A stretch of DNA of 64,000 nt from Sphingopyxis microcysteis (GCF_012274265.1 NZ_JAANYY010000002.1:62001-126000), one strand, 5' to 3'; shown: positions 25,616 to 37,945, counted from the stretch's first letter. Notes: a model not told the origin generated them from the letters alone. Program-made: numbers and translations.

Positions 25616-25912
25616 TCAAGCTGCGAGGGCGAACTCCTCGGCTTTCGGGCTCGGCTGTTCAGCGGCTTCGACCGCGGCCAGCGCCGGGGTTGCGGGCGCA
25701 CCCGACTTGGCGGGGAACAGCAGGCGCGAGGCCAGCACGACGCCGCCAAGCGCGAAATAGCCGATGAAGGTCTGCACCGGGAAGAAGAACAGCGGCGCCA
25801 CAAAGGCGAGGCGCAGCCACAGCGGGTTGAAGCCAAAATCCTGGCCGACAGCTTCGCAGATGCCGAAAAACGTATCGCGGCGGTTGAAAAGGTTGGAGGT
25901 TTCGTTTGCCAT
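25616..25912 (-). CDS. PspC-domain membrane protein
   Basis: The product has 98 residues starting MANETSNLFNRRDTFFGICE, which fits the PspC N-terminal pattern (DTFFGICEAVGQDFGFNPLW), then a hydrophobic stretch LRLAFVAPLFFFPVQTFIGY that likely spans the membrane once or twice. PspC proteins take part in envelope stress signalling (phage-shock). Here there is no pspA or pspB nearby, so it may act alone. ATG 25912 is chosen for the AAGAAG upstream. The C-terminal 30 residues are Ala/Pro-rich and probably disordered. Confidence 0.8.
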   Translation of the reverse strand: MANETSNLFNRRDTFFGICEAVGQDFGFNPLWLRLAFVAPLFFFPVQTFIGYFALGGVVLASRLLFPAKSGAPATPALAAVEAAEQPSPKAEEFALAA

Positions 25913-26268
25913 CTTCTTGTCTTTCCCTTGGGCTGCGAGCACTGCCCCGCGCCGATGCACCATGCATCGCAAAGGCCGTGCCAGTTTCAGCAATCTCCCG
26001 AAAATCCGAGCTTTATGGCGTCGACCATGATCGGTCGCCTGCCCTGGATCGTGAATCGATTCCCATTGGTTGGGAATGATTGCCATTTGATGGGCGGCGC
26101 CTGAACCGTTGATGAAGTGCTCCGCATCGCGTGACGACGGCTATCTGGCGTTCAAATGTGAAGATTTAAAGAGCATCGGGCGAAATATTTGTGCGGTGCA
26201 GCAAATGGGTGTGGGGGTGCGGCGATGCAGTGATTGGAATAGATCGATTGCGGACGTAGCGAAGAGCC
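25913..26268. other. Non-coding stretch upstream of the pspC-like gene
   Basis: No convincing gene is seen. The short reading frames here lack a ribosome site and family features. The region is less GC-rich than its surroundings and should hold the promoter of the PspC-like gene. A TTCCCATTGGTTGGGAA palindrome lies at 26060-26076, a possible regulator site. Confidence 0.4.
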
Positions 26269-26429
26269 AGCCCCTCCCCTTCAGGGGAGGGGCAACGAAG
26301 ACTTGGCAGCTTGCTGCCTAGTCGTAGTGGGGTGGGGGCCGTCGGCCTTGCGCAAGGCCGCTGGCCCCCACCCGCTGCGACTAACGAACAAGTTCGTAAG
26401 TCTCGCTGCCCTCCCCTGAAGGGGAGGGC
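26269..26429. repeat. Large composite nested palindrome, family D
   Basis: A hairpin GCCCCTCCCC-TTCA-GGGGAGGGGC opens the element and a matching hairpin GCCCTCCCC-TGAA-GGGGAGGGC closes it. Between them lie further inverted segments: AACGAAGACTTGGCAGC is partly matched by GTAAGTCTCGCTGCC, and GTGGGGGCC by GGCCCCCAC. The whole 161-base block can fold as one long imperfect hairpin with side stems. Related blocks lie at 37946-38083 and 56534-56731. Confidence 0.7.
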
Positions 26430-26472
26430 GTGATCATGTCTATTAGTCCGCTCACACCCAATAGCGCACAAC

Positions 26473-26500
26473 AAAAGGGCGGCCCGTTGCCGGACCGCCC
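26473..26500 (-). terminator. Intrinsic terminator after rpoD
   Basis: On the minus strand GGGCGGTCCG and CGGGCCGCCC form a 10-base-pair stem (one G-T pair) on a GCAA loop, directly followed by TTTTGTTG. It starts 27 bases past the rpoD stop codon, the right place and direction for ending the dnaG-rpoD transcript. Confidence 0.85.
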
Positions 26501-26526
26501 TCGATATCTCTGCTCGCAACCCCCGC

Positions 26527-28551
<2,025 letters not shown>

Positions 28552-28582
28552 ATTTGTTCCTGCCAATGGGGCAATCAGTGGG

Positions 28583-30466
28583 TCAGCCTGGGCTGCTGTC
28601 GGACAGCGCGGCCAGGCGGCGGGTCAATTCCTCATCCATCGCACGCAGCTTCTGCTGCCGCGCATGGCCTTCGTCGTCCATCGAGCGCATGTAATCCGCA
28701 GTGGCTTCGGCGAGCCGGGAGCGGATTTCAGGCTGGGTGACCAGCACGCCGATATATTCATCCAGGTCGCGAAGCGCAGTTTCCCGCGCTGCATCAACCT
28801 CTTCGCCGTCAAGCCTGCGATTGAACGAGAAGTGCATTCCGTCGGCTCTGAGCAATGTCGTCGCCCTATTATACACTTTCATTGGCTCCAATATGGCAAG
28901 CAACCCCTCGCAATCAAGCCCTTCTTGGCCGTCCGCGCTGTCAAGCATTACGCGCAGCAGTTCGGCGTCGCCGGAATCGGGGATGGCAAGCCGCGTCAGC
29001 GCCTCTTCGTGGCGCCGGATCGCCGCTGGATAGCGCAGCAGCCCGGCGATCAACGAAGCGGCATAATGACCGCCGATGCCGATCTGGCCGATCGATCGCG
29101 CCTCGTCGACGGGTGGCTGGAGGCGCGGGTCGGGAGCGAAGCGACGTCCGCCTCCGCCGCGTGACGGCTGCGGCGCCCATGGCACGCGCGACCCGCGCTC
29201 GGGGCGCCCCCGCGCGAACAGCGCGTCGAGCCGCTCGCGGAACGCCTCGCGATAATGATGGCGGACATCGGCATCCTCGATCGCGTCGGCGTGGGCGAGC
29301 AGGCGCGTCTTCAGCGCCGCACGTTCCTCGGGGGTCGTGAGCGGCCCTGCCGCAACTTCGTGCGCCCACAGCCGCTCGACCAGCGGCTGCGCTTCGTCCA
29401 CGATCGCGGCAAAGCCTTCGGCGCCGCGCGCCCGGACCAGGTCGTCGGGATCCTGCCCCGCGGGCAGGGTGGCAAAGGCAAGGCTGAAGCCGGGGCGGAG
29501 CAACGGCAGCGCGCGCATCGCGGCGCGCATTGCGGCCTTCTGTCCCGCGCTGTCGCCGTCGAAGCACAGTACAGGCACGGGCACCATCCGCCAGAGCATG
29601 CCGAGCTGGTTCTCGGTCAGCGCAGTACCCAGCGGCGCGACCGCGTCGGCGATCCCTGCCTCGGCGAGCGCGATGACGTCCATATAGCCTTCGACGACGA
29701 TGATCCGGTTCGTTTGCCGCGATGCGGGCGAGGCCTTGTCGAGATTGTAGAGCGTGCGCCCCTTGTCAAAGAGCGGCGTGTCGGGCGAGTTCAGATATTT
29801 GGGCTCGCCATCGCCTAATATGCGTCCGCCAAATGCGATCACCCGCCCGCGCGCGTCGCGGATCGGGATCATCAACCGCCCGCGGAACCGGTCGTACGGC
29901 TCCTTATCGTCGACCGCGATCAGCATGCCGGACTCAACAAGCATCGCGGTCGGGAATTTCTTGAGCGCCTCTTTGAGCGCGCTGCGACTCTCGGGCGCGA
30001 GGCCGAAGCCGAACGCCTTGCGCGTCGCCTCCGAAATCCCGCGCTTCGCCAGATATTCGCGCGCCGGGGCGCCGTTGCTGCTGGCGAGCTGCTGCGCGAA
30101 CCAGTCCGCAGCGGCCTGTGTCACATCGCGCAGGCTCGCCTGCTCCTCGGCCTTTTTGGCGGCGCGCGGGTCGGGGGCAGGGACGTCCATCCCCGCTTCG
30201 GCGGCGAGCTCCTTGACCGCGTCCATGAACGACAGCCCGCGCTGGTCAGTCATCCAGCGGATCGCATCGCCGTGGGCGCTGCAACCGAAGCAGTGGTAAA
30301 AGCCCTTTTCGTCGTTGATCGTGAAGCTGGGCGTCTTTTCGTTATGGAAGGGGCAGCACGCCTTATACTCGCGGCCGGCACGGATGACTTTCACCGTGCG
30401 ACCGATCAGCGTCGAGAGGGTGATCCGCGAGCGGAGTTCGTCCAGCCATTGGGGGGTGAGGGTCAC
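28583..30466 (-). CDS. dnaG: DNA primase
   Basis: DnaG lays RNA primers for replication. The 627-residue protein has the CHC2 zinc-binding domain at residues 35-70 ([27 protein letters not shown]), then the TOPRIM catalytic core with [14 protein letters not shown] and [15 protein letters not shown], and a C-terminal DnaB-binding region. GTG 30466 is the start, with GGAGGAAAG before it. The start overlaps the stop of the GIY-YIG gene as GTGA. It is followed by rpoD, giving the dnaG-rpoD pair. Confidence 0.97.
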   Translation of the reverse strand: MTLTPQWLDELRSRITLSTLIGRTVKVIRAGREYKACCPFHNEKTPSFTINDEKGFYHCFGCSAHGDAIRWMTDQRGLSFMDAVKELAAEAGMDVPAPDPRAAKKAEEQASLRDVTQAAADWFAQQLASSNGAPAREYLAKRGISEATRKAFGFGLAPESRSALKEALKKFPTAMLVESGMLIAVDDKEPYDRFRGRLMIPIRDARGRVIAFGGRILGDGEPKYLNSPDTPLFDKGRTLYNLDKASPASRQTNRIIVVEGYMDVIALAEAGIADAVAPLGTALTENQLGMLWRMVPVPVLCFDGDSAGQKAAMRAAMRALPLLRPGFSLAFATLPAGQDPDDLVRARGAEGFAAIVDEAQPLVERLWAHEVAAGPLTTPEERAALKTRLLAHADAIEDADVRHHYREAFRERLDALFARGRPERGSRVPWAPQPSRGGGGRRFAPDPRLQPPVDEARSIGQIGIGGHYAASLIAGLLRYPAAIRRHEEALTRLAIPDSGDAELLRVMLDSADGQEGLDCEGLLAILEPMKVYNRATTLLRADGMHFSFNRRLDGEEVDAARETALRDLDEYIGVLVTQPEIRSRLAEATADYMRSMDDEGHARQQKLRAMDEELTRRLAALSDSSPG

Positions 30467-30909
30467 TTAACTTTCCTCCCGTCCCCGCGCGGGGAGGCCA
30501 TACACCCACCTCCGTTTGTGTCGAGCGAAGTCGAGACACGTTTGCGCTCGGCCTCACGTCCCTCGACTTCGCTCGGGACGAACGGAGGGGAGGTGTGCTG
30601 CTCAGAAGACACTGTGAGGTCCGGGCGTTCGTGGGGTGGCTTGGCAAAATGGCTGACCATTTCCCAGTCGCCACGGATCAGCGCTTCCTTTTTCGCGCGC
30701 GACCATGGTTTGATCCGGCGCTCAGCTTCCAATGCCTCAACCCGCGTTCCGAAATGCTGCGACCAGACCAAAATCACCGGCCTCCGGCGCGAAGTGAAAT
30801 CGCAAAATCCGCCATGTTGGTGCTGGGCGATACGGCGTTCCAAATCGTCGGTGTGTCCGGTGTAGTAGCGGCTGTCAGAACAGAGCAGGATGTAGGTCCA
30901 GAACGCCAT
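30463..30909 (-). CDS. GIY-YIG nuclease-domain protein with repeat-derived C-terminus
   Basis: Residues 1-85 are a small GIY-YIG domain of the UvrC/YhbQ type: TYILLCSDSRYYTGHTDDLE carries the motif, and the later Arg and Glu are in EALEAERRIKPWSRAKKEAL. Such short proteins are common and their nuclease role is mostly unproven. From about residue 100 the sequence (SPPFVPSEVEG, then VSTSLDTNGGG) is the translation of the palindromic repeat at 30508-30594. This makes the protein about 50 residues longer than usual, and its stop now overlaps the dnaG start. ATG 30909 follows GGGGAAG. Confidence 0.82.
   Translation of the reverse strand: MAFWTYILLCSDSRYYTGHTDDLERRIAQHQHGGFCDFTSRRRPVILVWSQHFGTRVEALEAERRIKPWSRAKKEALIRGDWEMVSHFAKPPHERPDLTVSSEQHTSPPFVPSEVEGREAERKRVSTSLDTNGGGCMASPRGDGRKVK
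30508..30594. repeat. Paired palindrome, family C, inside the GIY-YIG gene 3' end
   Basis: The left arm 30508-30540 (with TCCGTTTGTGTCGAGCGAAG) and the right arm 30557-30594 (with CCTCGACTTCGCTCGGGACG) are imperfect inverted copies of the family C unit. Unlike most copies the unit is inside an open frame and is read as the C-terminal part of the GIY-YIG protein. Confidence 0.8.
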
Positions 30910-30920
30910 TCTTCCCCATA

Positions 30921-31000
30921 CCCGTTCGTGTCGAGCGAAGTCGAGACACGTTGGCGTAGCGCGAGGTCCAACGTCCCTCGACTTCGCTCGGGACGAACGG
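30921..31000. repeat. Paired palindrome, family C, between yqeY-like and GIY-YIG genes
   Basis: Arms 30921-30954 and 30968-31000 are inverted copies of the family C unit with a few mismatches (gacacg against ggacg). The element is only 11 bases upstream of the GIY-YIG start and about 25 bases after the YqeY stop. Two family C elements therefore flank the GIY-YIG gene. Confidence 0.8.
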
Positions 31001-31024
31001 AGACGATAGACCGTGTGTGCGGAT

Positions 31025-31477
31025 TTAGCTTAACGCCGCCTTCACCCATCCGCTCGCCTTGCTCATATCAAGCTGCGAACCCAGCCGGTCCTTCACCGCG
31101 GCCATCACCTTGCCCATGTCCTTCGGGTTGGTCGCGCCGAGTTCATCGACGATCGCCTTGATCGCCGCGGTCGCGTCGGCTTCGGAAAGCTGCGCGGGCA
31201 GGAAATCCTCGATCACCGCCACTTCCGCGGCCTCGATGTCGGCGAGTTCCTGGCGGCCGCCCTGTTCGTACATCGTGATCGATTCGCGGCGCTGCTTGAC
31301 CATTTTCTGGAGGACGTCGGTAACGAGCACATCGTCGTCGGCGGGTGCGGTGCCCGTGCGCAGTTCGATGTCCTTGTCCTTGATCTTGGCCAGCATCAGC
31401 CGGATGGTGCCCAGACGCGCCTTGTCGCCGGCTTTCATCGCGGCAACCTGCGCAGCCTTGATGTCGTCACGAATCAT
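31025..31477 (-). CDS. GatB/YqeY domain protein
   Basis: The product has 150 residues matching the YqeY family, which resembles the C-terminal tRNA-binding part of GatB. Features: IRDDIKAAQVAAMKAGDKAR near the start, LQKMVKQRRESITMYEQGGR in the middle, and FLPAQLSEADATAAIKAIVD toward the end with a closing KDRLGSQLDMSKASGWVKAAL. Role unsettled; a link to tRNA handling is inferred for the family. ATG 31477 is preferred over ATG 31489 because GGGGACA precedes it. It is divergent from carA. Confidence 0.9.
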   Translation of the reverse strand: MIRDDIKAAQVAAMKAGDKARLGTIRLMLAKIKDKDIELRTGTAPADDDVLVTDVLQKMVKQRRESITMYEQGGRQELADIEAAEVAVIEDFLPAQLSEADATAAIKAIVDELGATNPKDMGKVMAAVKDRLGSQLDMSKASGWVKAALS

Positions 31478-31607
31478 GCGTGTCCCCATGGCTCTGAAAT
31501 TTCGGAAAGACCCTCTCTAGCGGGAAGATTCCAAATCCGATAGCTTGTGAATCACTTTTTTGCCGCCTACTTGGTCGGCCGTTTAGCCCCCGTCCGGAGC
31601 ATGTTGA

Positions 31608-32792
31608 ATGGCACCTGCCAACCCCTCTGCCGCGCCTGCGGTCCAGCCCTCGGGCGCCACCGGCGTCCTTGTCCTTGCCGATGGCACGATCCTGTGGGGC
31701 GTCGGCTATGGCGCGAGCGGCTCTGCTGTGGGCGAGATTTGTTTCAATACGTCGATGACGGGTTATCAGGAAATCCTGACCGACCCGAGCTATGCGGGGC
31801 AGGTCGTCACCTTCACCTTCCCGCACATCGGCAATGTCGGCGCGAACCCCGAGGATATGGAACGCGGCGTGCATGGCGCGCTCGGCGCAATCACGCGCGA
31901 GCTGCCGACGGCGCCCAGCAATTTCCGCAGCGTTCAGACGCTGCCCGAGTGGATGGCCGAACAGGGCGTGATCGGGCTCGCGGGCATCGACACGCGCGCG
32001 CTGACGCGCCGCATTCGCGACGCTGGCGCGCCGAACGGCGTGATCGCGCACAGCGCCGACGGCAAGTTCGACGTGGACGCGCTGCTCGCCATGGCGCGCG
32101 GCTGGGCGGGGCTCGAGGGTATGGATCTGGCGAAGGACGTCAGCCGCACCGACACCGGCGACTGGACCGGCGGCGCGTGGGCGCTGGGGCATGGCTATGC
32201 GACCGAGGATGGCGGCGAGCGCCCGCATGTCGTTGCGATCGATTATGGCGCGAAGGACAATATCTTCCGCAACCTCGTAAAGGCCGGCGCGCGCGTCACC
32301 GTGGTCCCCGCGACCGCGAGCCTCGACGAAGTGCTGGGGCATAATCCCGAGGGCGTGTTCTTGTCGAATGGCCCCGGCGACCCCGCGGCGACGGGCGAAT
32401 ATGCGGTGCCGGTGATCCAGGGGCTGCTCGACCGCGATGTGCCGATCTTCGGCATCTGCCTCGGCCACCAGATGCTCGGCCTCGCAGCGGGCGCGAAGAC
32501 GGTAAAGATGCACCAAGGCCACCGCGGCGCGAACCATCCGGTGCAGCGCGTCGGCGGCGAGTTCGCCGATGGCGTGGTCGAGATCACCAGCATGAACCAC
32601 GGCTTCGCGGTCGATGCGGCGACGCTGCCCGCGGGCGTGGTCGAGACGCACAAGAGCCTGTTCGACGGGTCGAACTGCGGCATCGCGATCACGGGGAAGA
32701 ATGCTTTTAGCGTGCAGTACCACCCCGAGGCGAGCCCGGGGCCGCAGGACAGTTTCTATCTGTTCGAGAAGTTTGTGGGTGGGCTGAAGTGA
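31608..32792 (+). CDS. carA: Carbamoyl-phosphate synthase small (glutaminase) subunit
   Basis: CarA releases ammonia from glutamine for CarB in arginine and pyrimidine synthesis. The 394-residue protein has the N-terminal CarA domain (ALVGEI-like SAVGEICFNTSMTGYQEI, GVHGALGAITRELP) and the C-terminal class I glutamine amidotransferase domain with the nucleophile in GICLGHQMLGLA and the His/Glu pair in QYHPEASPGPQDS. ATG 31608 is the start. The carB gene is not directly next; a small lipoprotein gene lies between them and overlaps both ends. Confidence 0.97.
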   Translation: MAPANPSAAPAVQPSGATGVLVLADGTILWGVGYGASGSAVGEICFNTSMTGYQEILTDPSYAGQVVTFTFPHIGNVGANPEDMERGVHGALGAITRELPTAPSNFRSVQTLPEWMAEQGVIGLAGIDTRALTRRIRDAGAPNGVIAHSADGKFDVDALLAMARGWAGLEGMDLAKDVSRTDTGDWTGGAWALGHGYATEDGGERPHVVAIDYGAKDNIFRNLVKAGARVTVVPATASLDEVLGHNPEGVFLSNGPGDPAATGEYAVPVIQGLLDRDVPIFGICLGHQMLGLAAGAKTVKMHQGHRGANHPVQRVGGEFADGVVEITSMNHGFAVDAATLPAGVVETHKSLFDGSNCGIAITGKNAFSVQYHPEASPGPQDSFYLFEKFVGGLK

Positions 32793-33094
32793 GTTCGCGG
32801 GCGCTTCTGGCTCTGGCGATGCTTCCGGCCTTGATCGGTTGTTCTTCGAGCGGCGCTGATTCTGCGACCGAACGAAAAAAGGCGGCATTGGTCGGCATCG
32901 AGAAGATGTGCCGTGTCGCGCCCGGCACCTTGGAGCTGGGTGAAGGCAACCAACTCGCGATTCAGCCCTCACCGCATGAGAAATATGACAACGTCGAATG
33001 CGTCGTTCGAGAATTGAGGAAGAGCGAATTCGCGGCGGATATGAAACTCGGCTTCGTCGGCAACGAAATGCACCCAAGAGAAGAACAGAAATAA
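32789..33094 (+). CDS. Small predicted lipoprotein inserted between carA and carB
   Basis: The product has 101 residues and starts [20 protein letters not shown], with a lipobox LIGC at residues 15-18, so Cys 18 should be lipidated and the protein anchored in the periplasm. Two further Cys ([15 protein letters not shown]) could form a disulfide. GTG 32789 overlaps the carA stop as GTGA, and its TAA overlaps the carB ATG by one base. Transcription with carAB is therefore likely. I do not recognise a family, and its biological link with carbamoyl phosphate is unknown. Confidence 0.7.
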   Translation: MSSRALLALAMLPALIGCSSSGADSATERKKAALVGIEKMCRVAPGTLELGEGNQLAIQPSPHEKYDNVECVVRELRKSEFAADMKLGFVGNEMHPREEQK

Positions 33095-36000
33095 TGCCCA
33101 AAAGAACCGACATCCAATCCATCCTCGTCATCGGCGCCGGCCCGATCGTTATCGGTCAGGCGTGCGAGTTTGATTATTCGGGGACGCAGGCGATCAAGGC
33201 GCTTAAGGAGGAGGGCTATCGCATCGTCCTCGTCAACTCCAACCCGGCGACGATCATGACCGATCCCGACCTCGCCGACGCGACGTACGTGGAGCCGATC
33301 ACGCCCGAGATCGTCGCGAAGATCATCGCCAAGGAACGTCCCGACGCGGTGCTGCCGACGATGGGCGGGCAGACCGCGCTCAACACCGCGCTCGCGCTGT
33401 TCAACGACGGCACGTTGACCAAATATGGCGTCGAGATGATCGGCGCCGACGCCGAGGCGATCGACAAGGCCGAGGACCGGCAGAAGTTCCGCGATGCGAT
33501 GGACAAGATCGGCCTCGAAAGCGCGCGCAGCGGCGTCGCGCACACGCTCGACGAGGCGTTCGCGGTGCTCGAACGCACCGGGCTGCCCTCGATCATCCGT
33601 CCCAGCTTCACGCTCGGCGGCACCGGCGGCGGCATCGCCTACAACCGTGAGGAATTCGAGCATATCGTCCGCGGCGGCCTGATCGCCTCGCCGACCACCG
33701 AGGTCCTGATCGAGGAATCGCTCCTCGGCTGGAAAGAATATGAGATGGAGGTGGTGCGCGACCGCAAGGACAATTGCATCATCATCTGCTCGATCGAGAA
33801 TGTCGATCCGATGGGCGTGCATACCGGCGACAGCATCACCGTCGCGCCCGCGCTGACGCTGACCGACAAGGAATATCAGATCATGCGCAACGCGAGCATC
33901 GCGGTGCTGCGCGAGATCGGGGTCGAAACGGGCGGGTCGAACGTCCAGTTCGCGGTCAATCCCAAGGACGGCCGGCTGATCGTGATCGAGATGAACCCGC
34001 GCGTCAGCCGCTCGTCGGCGCTCGCGTCGAAGGCGACGGGTTTCCCGATCGCCAAGGTCGCGGCGAAGCTGGCGGTCGGCTACACGCTCGACGAGATCAT
34101 GAACGACATCACCGGGGTGACCCCGGCGTCGTTCGAGCCGACGATCGACTATGTCGTCACCAAGATCCCGCGCTTCGCCTTCGAAAAGTTCAAGGGCGCC
34201 GAGGCAACGCTGTCAACCGCGATGAAGTCGGTCGGCGAGGTGATGGCGATCGGCCGCACCATCCATGAATCGATGCAAAAGGCGCTGCGCGGGCTGGAAA
34301 CCGGCCTTTCGGGCTTCAACTTCGTCGACCGCCTGAAAGGCGCGAGCCACGACCAGCTGCGCAACGAACTCGCGCAGCGCACCCCCGACCGGCTGCTCAA
34401 CACCGCGCAGGCGATCCGCGAAGGCCTGCCGCTCGCCGAGATCAACCGCGTCGCGGGTTACGACATGTGGTTCCTCGAACGCATCGCCGAAATCGTCGCC
34501 GCCGAGCAGGAGGTGTGCGAAAACGGCCTGCCGCGCGACGCCGAGGGGCTGCGCAAGCTCAAAGCCATGGGCTTCTCCGACAAGCGCCTCGCCTATCTGG
34601 CGCTCCAGTCGGCGAACCTGCGCCCCGGATCGAAGCGTGCGACCGCGCGCGGTTCGGGCCTGATCCACGAAGCGGTGAAGGCGATGACCGGCGGCGTCAC
34701 CGAAGCCGAAGTGCGCGACCTGCGGCACAAGCTCGGCGTGCGGCCGGTGTTCAAGACGATCGACACCTGCGCGGCCGAATTCGCGGCCAAGACGCCCTAT
34801 CTCTATTCGACCTACGAAGCGCCGACCTTTGGCGAGCCCGAGAATGAGGCGAACCCGAGCGACCGCAAAAAGGTCGTCATCCTCGGCGGCGGCCCGAACC
34901 GGATCGGGCAGGGGATCGAGTTCGACTATTGCTGCTGCCACGCCTGCTTCGCACTCGAAGAGGCGGGCTATGAAACGATCATGGTCAACTGCAACCCCGA
35001 GACGGTGTCGACCGACTATGACACGTCCGACCGCCTCTATTTCGAGCCGCTGACCGCCGAGGATGTGCTGGAAATCCTGCACGTCGAAATGTCGAAGGGC
35101 ACGCTGGTCGGCGTGATCGTGCAGTTCGGGGGGCAGACGCCGCTCAAGCTCGCGCAGGCGCTGGCCGAAGCGGGGATCCCGATCCTCGGCACCTCGCCCG
35201 ACGCGATCGACCTCGCCGAAGACCGCGAACGGTTCGCGGCGCTCGTCAACAAGCTCGGGCTCAAGCAGCCCGAGAATGGCATCGCGCGCAGCCGCGAGGA
35301 AGCCGTCGCGGTCGCGGCACGCATCGGTTATCCGGTGCTGACGCGCCCCTCCTATGTGCTCGGCGGCCGCGCGATGGAGATCGTCGACGATCAGGCGCAG
35401 CTCGAAAATTACATCGAGACCGCGGTGCAGGTGTCGGGCGATTCGCCGGTGCTGATCGACCGCTATCTGCGCGATGCGATCGAGGTCGATGTCGATGCGC
35501 TCTGCGACGGGACCGATGTCGTCGTCGCGGGCGTGCTTCAGCATATCGAGGAAGCCGGGGTCCATTCGGGCGACAGCGCCTGTTCGATCCCGCCGTACAG
35601 CCTGTCGGATGCGATCGTCGCCGAAATCGAGCGCCAGGCGGACGCGTTGGCGCGCGCGCTCAATGTTCGCGGCCTCATGAATATCCAGTTCGCGGTCAAG
35701 GGCGACGAAGTCTATCTGATCGAGGTCAACCCGCGCGCATCGCGCACCGTGCCTTTCGTCGCAAAGGCCGTCGGTTCGCCGATCGCCAAGATCGCGGCGC
35801 GCGTGATGGCCGGCGAAAAGCTCGCCAACCTGCCCAAGATCAATCGCGACATCGACCATGTCGCGGTGAAGGAAGCGGTCTTCCCGTTCGCGCGCTTCCC
35901 CGGCACCGATCCGGTGCTGTCGCCCGAAATGAAGTCCACCGGTGAAGTCATGGGGATCGACCGCGATTTCAACCTCGCTTTTGCCAAGGCACAGCTCGGC

Positions 36001-36414
36001 GCGGGCGACCGCCTGCCGACCGACGGCCGCGTGTTCGTGTCGGTCAAGGACAGCGACAAGCCGCGCATCCTGGAACCCGTCCGCCGCCTGACCGGCTGGG
36101 GCTGGAAAGTGATCGCGACCGGCGGCACCGCCGACTATCTGGCGGCGCAGGGGATCGAGGTCGAGCGCGTGAACAAGGTCGCCGAGGGCCGCCCGCACAT
36201 CGTCGACCGGATCAAGGACGGCGACGTCCAGCTGATCTTCAACACCACCGAGGGGTGGCAAAGCTTGCAGGATTCGCAATCGATCCGCGCGTCGGCGCTG
36301 GCGGGCGACGTCGCCTATTACACGACCGCGGCGGGCAGCGATGCCGCGACCCACGCGATCGGGGCGCTGCGCGCGCACAGTCTTGAAGTAAAGCCGCTTC
36401 AGGACTATTATTGA
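33094..36414 (+). CDS. carB: Carbamoyl-phosphate synthase large subunit
   Basis: CarB makes carbamoyl phosphate from bicarbonate, ammonia and two ATP. The 1106-residue protein shows two ATP-grasp synthetase halves: [20 protein letters not shown] at the start and [20 protein letters not shown] in the second half, each with GGQTAL/GGQTPL and later ENPRXS-type motifs ([40 protein letters not shown]). A C-terminal MGS-like regulatory domain ([12 protein letters not shown]) completes it. ATG 33094 is used; further upstream codons belong to the lipoprotein reading region. greA follows after 96 bases. Confidence 0.98.
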   Translation: MPKRTDIQSILVIGAGPIVIGQACEFDYSGTQAIKALKEEGYRIVLVNSNPATIMTDPDLADATYVEPITPEIVAKIIAKERPDAVLPTMGGQTALNTALALFNDGTLTKYGVEMIGADAEAIDKAEDRQKFRDAMDKIGLESARSGVAHTLDEAFAVLERTGLPSIIRPSFTLGGTGGGIAYNREEFEHIVRGGLIASPTTEVLIEESLLGWKEYEMEVVRDRKDNCIIICSIENVDPMGVHTGDSITVAPALTLTDKEYQIMRNASIAVLREIGVETGGSNVQFAVNPKDGRLIVIEMNPRVSRSSALASKATGFPIAKVAAKLAVGYTLDEIMNDITGVTPASFEPTIDYVVTKIPRFAFEKFKGAEATLSTAMKSVGEVMAIGRTIHESMQKALRGLETGLSGFNFVDRLKGASHDQLRNELAQRTPDRLLNTAQAIREGLPLAEINRVAGYDMWFLERIAEIVAAEQEVCENGLPRDAEGLRKLKAMGFSDKRLAYLALQSANLRPGSKRATARGSGLIHEAVKAMTGGVTEAEVRDLRHKLGVRPVFKTIDTCAAEFAAKTPYLYSTYEAPTFGEPENEANPSDRKKVVILGGGPNRIGQGIEFDYCCCHACFALEEAGYETIMVNCNPETVSTDYDTSDRLYFEPLTAEDVLEILHVEMSKGTLVGVIVQFGGQTPLKLAQALAEAGIPILGTSPDAIDLAEDRERFAALVNKLGLKQPENGIARSREEAVAVAARIGYPVLTRPSYVLGGRAMEIVDDQAQLENYIETAVQVSGDSPVLIDRYLRDAIEVDVDALCDGTDVVVAGVLQHIEEAGVHSGDSACSIPPYSLSDAIVAEIERQADALARALNVRGLMNIQFAVKGDEVYLIEVNPRASRTVPFVAKAVGSPIAKIAARVMAGEKLANLPKINRDIDHVAVKEAVFPFARFPGTDPVLSPEMKSTGEVMGIDRDFNLAFAKAQLGAGDRLPTDGRVFVSVKDSDKPRILEPVRRLTGWGWKVIATGGTADYLAAQGIEVERVNKVAEGRPHIVDRIKDGDVQLIFNTTEGWQSLQDSQSIRASALAGDVAYYTTAAGSDAATHAIGALRAHSLEVKPLQDYY

Positions 36415-36510
36415 GGGACCGCTCCACCTCCCCGACATTACGGAACAGCGGCGCAGCCGCCCCGGCGAAGTTTCGCTGGCGGCGGATTATTGACGAAGGA
36501 CAAGATGATA

Positions 36511-36987
36511 ATGGCAAGCGTTGAAAAGGTACCGATGCTGGCAGAAGGCTATGACAAGCTGAGCGCCCAGCTCAGCGCGCTCAAAGCCGAGCGACCGCTG
36601 ATCGTCGATGCGATCGAGGAAGCGCGCGCCCACGGCGACCTTTCGGAAAATGCCGAATATCATGCCGCGAAGGAACGCCAGGGCCAGGTCGAAGCGACGA
36701 TCGGCGACCTGGAAGACAAGCTTTCGCGCGCGCAGGTCATCGACCCGACGACGCTGTCGGGCGACCGCATCGTGTTCGGCGCGACGGTGACCCTCGCCGA
36801 CGAGGACGACAAGCCGGTGCGCTACCAGATCGTGGGTCAGGCCGAGGCCGACGCCAAGGACGGCAAGATCAGCTACAGCTCGCCGCTCGGCCGCGCGCTG
36901 ATCGGCCGCCGCGTCGATGACGAGGTCGAGGTCACCGTGCCGTCGGGCGACAAATATTATCTGGTGACCAAGATCGAATTCATCTGA
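36511..36987 (+). CDS. greA: Transcription elongation factor GreA
   Basis: GreA stimulates cleavage of backtracked RNA by RNA polymerase. The 158-residue length is exact for the family. The N-terminal coiled coil with the acidic tip is visible ([20 protein letters not shown]) and the C-terminal FKBP-like domain follows ([32 protein letters not shown]). ATG 36511 is chosen with GAAGGA upstream; ATG 36505 is an alternative. The gene often follows carB in sphingomonads. The rhomboid gene begins 16 bases after the stop. Confidence 0.96.
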   Translation: MASVEKVPMLAEGYDKLSAQLSALKAERPLIVDAIEEARAHGDLSENAEYHAAKERQGQVEATIGDLEDKLSRAQVIDPTTLSGDRIVFGATVTLADEDDKPVRYQIVGQAEADAKDGKISYSSPLGRALIGRRVDDEVEVTVPSGDKYYLVTKIEFI

Positions 36988-37003
36988 CGGGCGGACGGAC
37001 GCT

Positions 37004-37639
37004 ATGAACCCGCAGCAGGCGCCGCTGGTCACCGGCTACGCGCTCGTCTGTGTCATCGTCCATGTCCTGCTGTCGATCACCGGGTTGCATGTCGACGCGA
37101 TCATCCGCGCCGGCTTTATTCCAGCGCGGTTCGCATCCGAACTGATCGTCCCGCCGGGGACGATGGTGCCGTTCCTGCTCACCCCGCTGACCTCTGCCTT
37201 TCTGCATGGCGGGGTGCTGCACCTCGTCTTTAACATCATCATCCTGTTGTTCGTCGGCCGCCAGCTCGAGGCGCCGCTGGGCGCCAAGGCGATGGCGGTG
37301 CTGCTCGTCGCCGGTGCTTATGCCGGGGCGCTCGCGCAATTTCTGTCCGATCCGCAATCGGCGGTGCCGATGATCGGCGCCAGCGGCGCCATCTCGGCGG
37401 TCATCGCCGTATTTGCCTTGATCTTCAGCCGCAGTCAGGCGCCCGCGATCGGCCCGGTCCCGGCGCATTGGGTCCGCGCGCTGTGGCTCGCGGCGGCATG
37501 GATCGGGCTGCAACTGCTGATCGGCTTTGCCGGTGGCGGTGAATTTGGCGCGATCGCCATCTGGGCGCATGTTGGTGGCTTTCTTGCGGGATTGCTGCTG
37601 GCGCGACCGTTGCTTCGGTGGCGGTTCGGGGGGCGGTAA
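37004..37639 (+). CDS. Rhomboid-family intramembrane serine protease
   Basis: The product has 211 residues and about six membrane spans. The conserved rhomboid parts are present: HGGVLHLVFNI, then the active serine in IGASGAISAV and the catalytic histidine in WAHVGGFLAGLLLAR. It cleaves membrane proteins within the bilayer; the substrate is unknown. It starts 16 bases after greA and is read in the same direction, so it probably lies on the same transcript. It has no extra N-terminal domain. Confidence 0.93.
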   Translation: MNPQQAPLVTGYALVCVIVHVLLSITGLHVDAIIRAGFIPARFASELIVPPGTMVPFLLTPLTSAFLHGGVLHLVFNIIILLFVGRQLEAPLGAKAMAVLLVAGAYAGALAQFLSDPQSAVPMIGASGAISAVIAVFALIFSRSQAPAIGPVPAHWVRALWLAAAWIGLQLLIGFAGGGEFGAIAIWAHVGGFLAGLLLARPLLRWRFGGR

Positions 37640-37945
37640 GCGCGGTCATTGTCGTCAGGCGTTTTCGGCCCGGCTCCTGATTTGCGGGGCCGATCGTCCA
37701 AAGTTCAGGAAAAGTCAGCCCATTGGCGTCGCGTTTTGACGCTGATGATGGCCCGGTCGCGTTGATCGCGCGCACGAATCGTGCGTGTAGGCCGACAGGC
37801 TGCCGCATGCGAATGGGCAGCAACCAAGGCTGGCACAGTGGGAAATAGTAGGAAAGAGCTATTTGCGGGTGGGAGCCGCTTTGGGGTGGATTCCCGACGG
37901 TCCCTTATTTGTCATCCCGGTCTTCGCCGGGATGACGATGCTACA
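37640..37945. other. Non-coding stretch after the rhomboid gene
   Basis: No gene is supported. A single-armed family A hairpin (GTCATCCCGG ... CCGGGATGAC, 37911-37936) lies in it. Downstream the composite repeat at 37946-38083 fills the rest up to the Nudix gene. Confidence 0.5.

Noticed and set aside
26109-26321. A 70-residue frame between the pspC-like gene and the repeat
   Set aside because: No ribosome site, no family features, and it runs into the repeat hairpin.
31467-33131. A 554-residue open frame opposite carA
   Set aside because: It lies antisense to carA and the lipoprotein gene and has shadow composition.
34213-36438. A 741-residue open frame on the minus strand opposite carB
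   Set aside because: carB is certain over the whole span; the antisense frame has shadow composition and no motifs.
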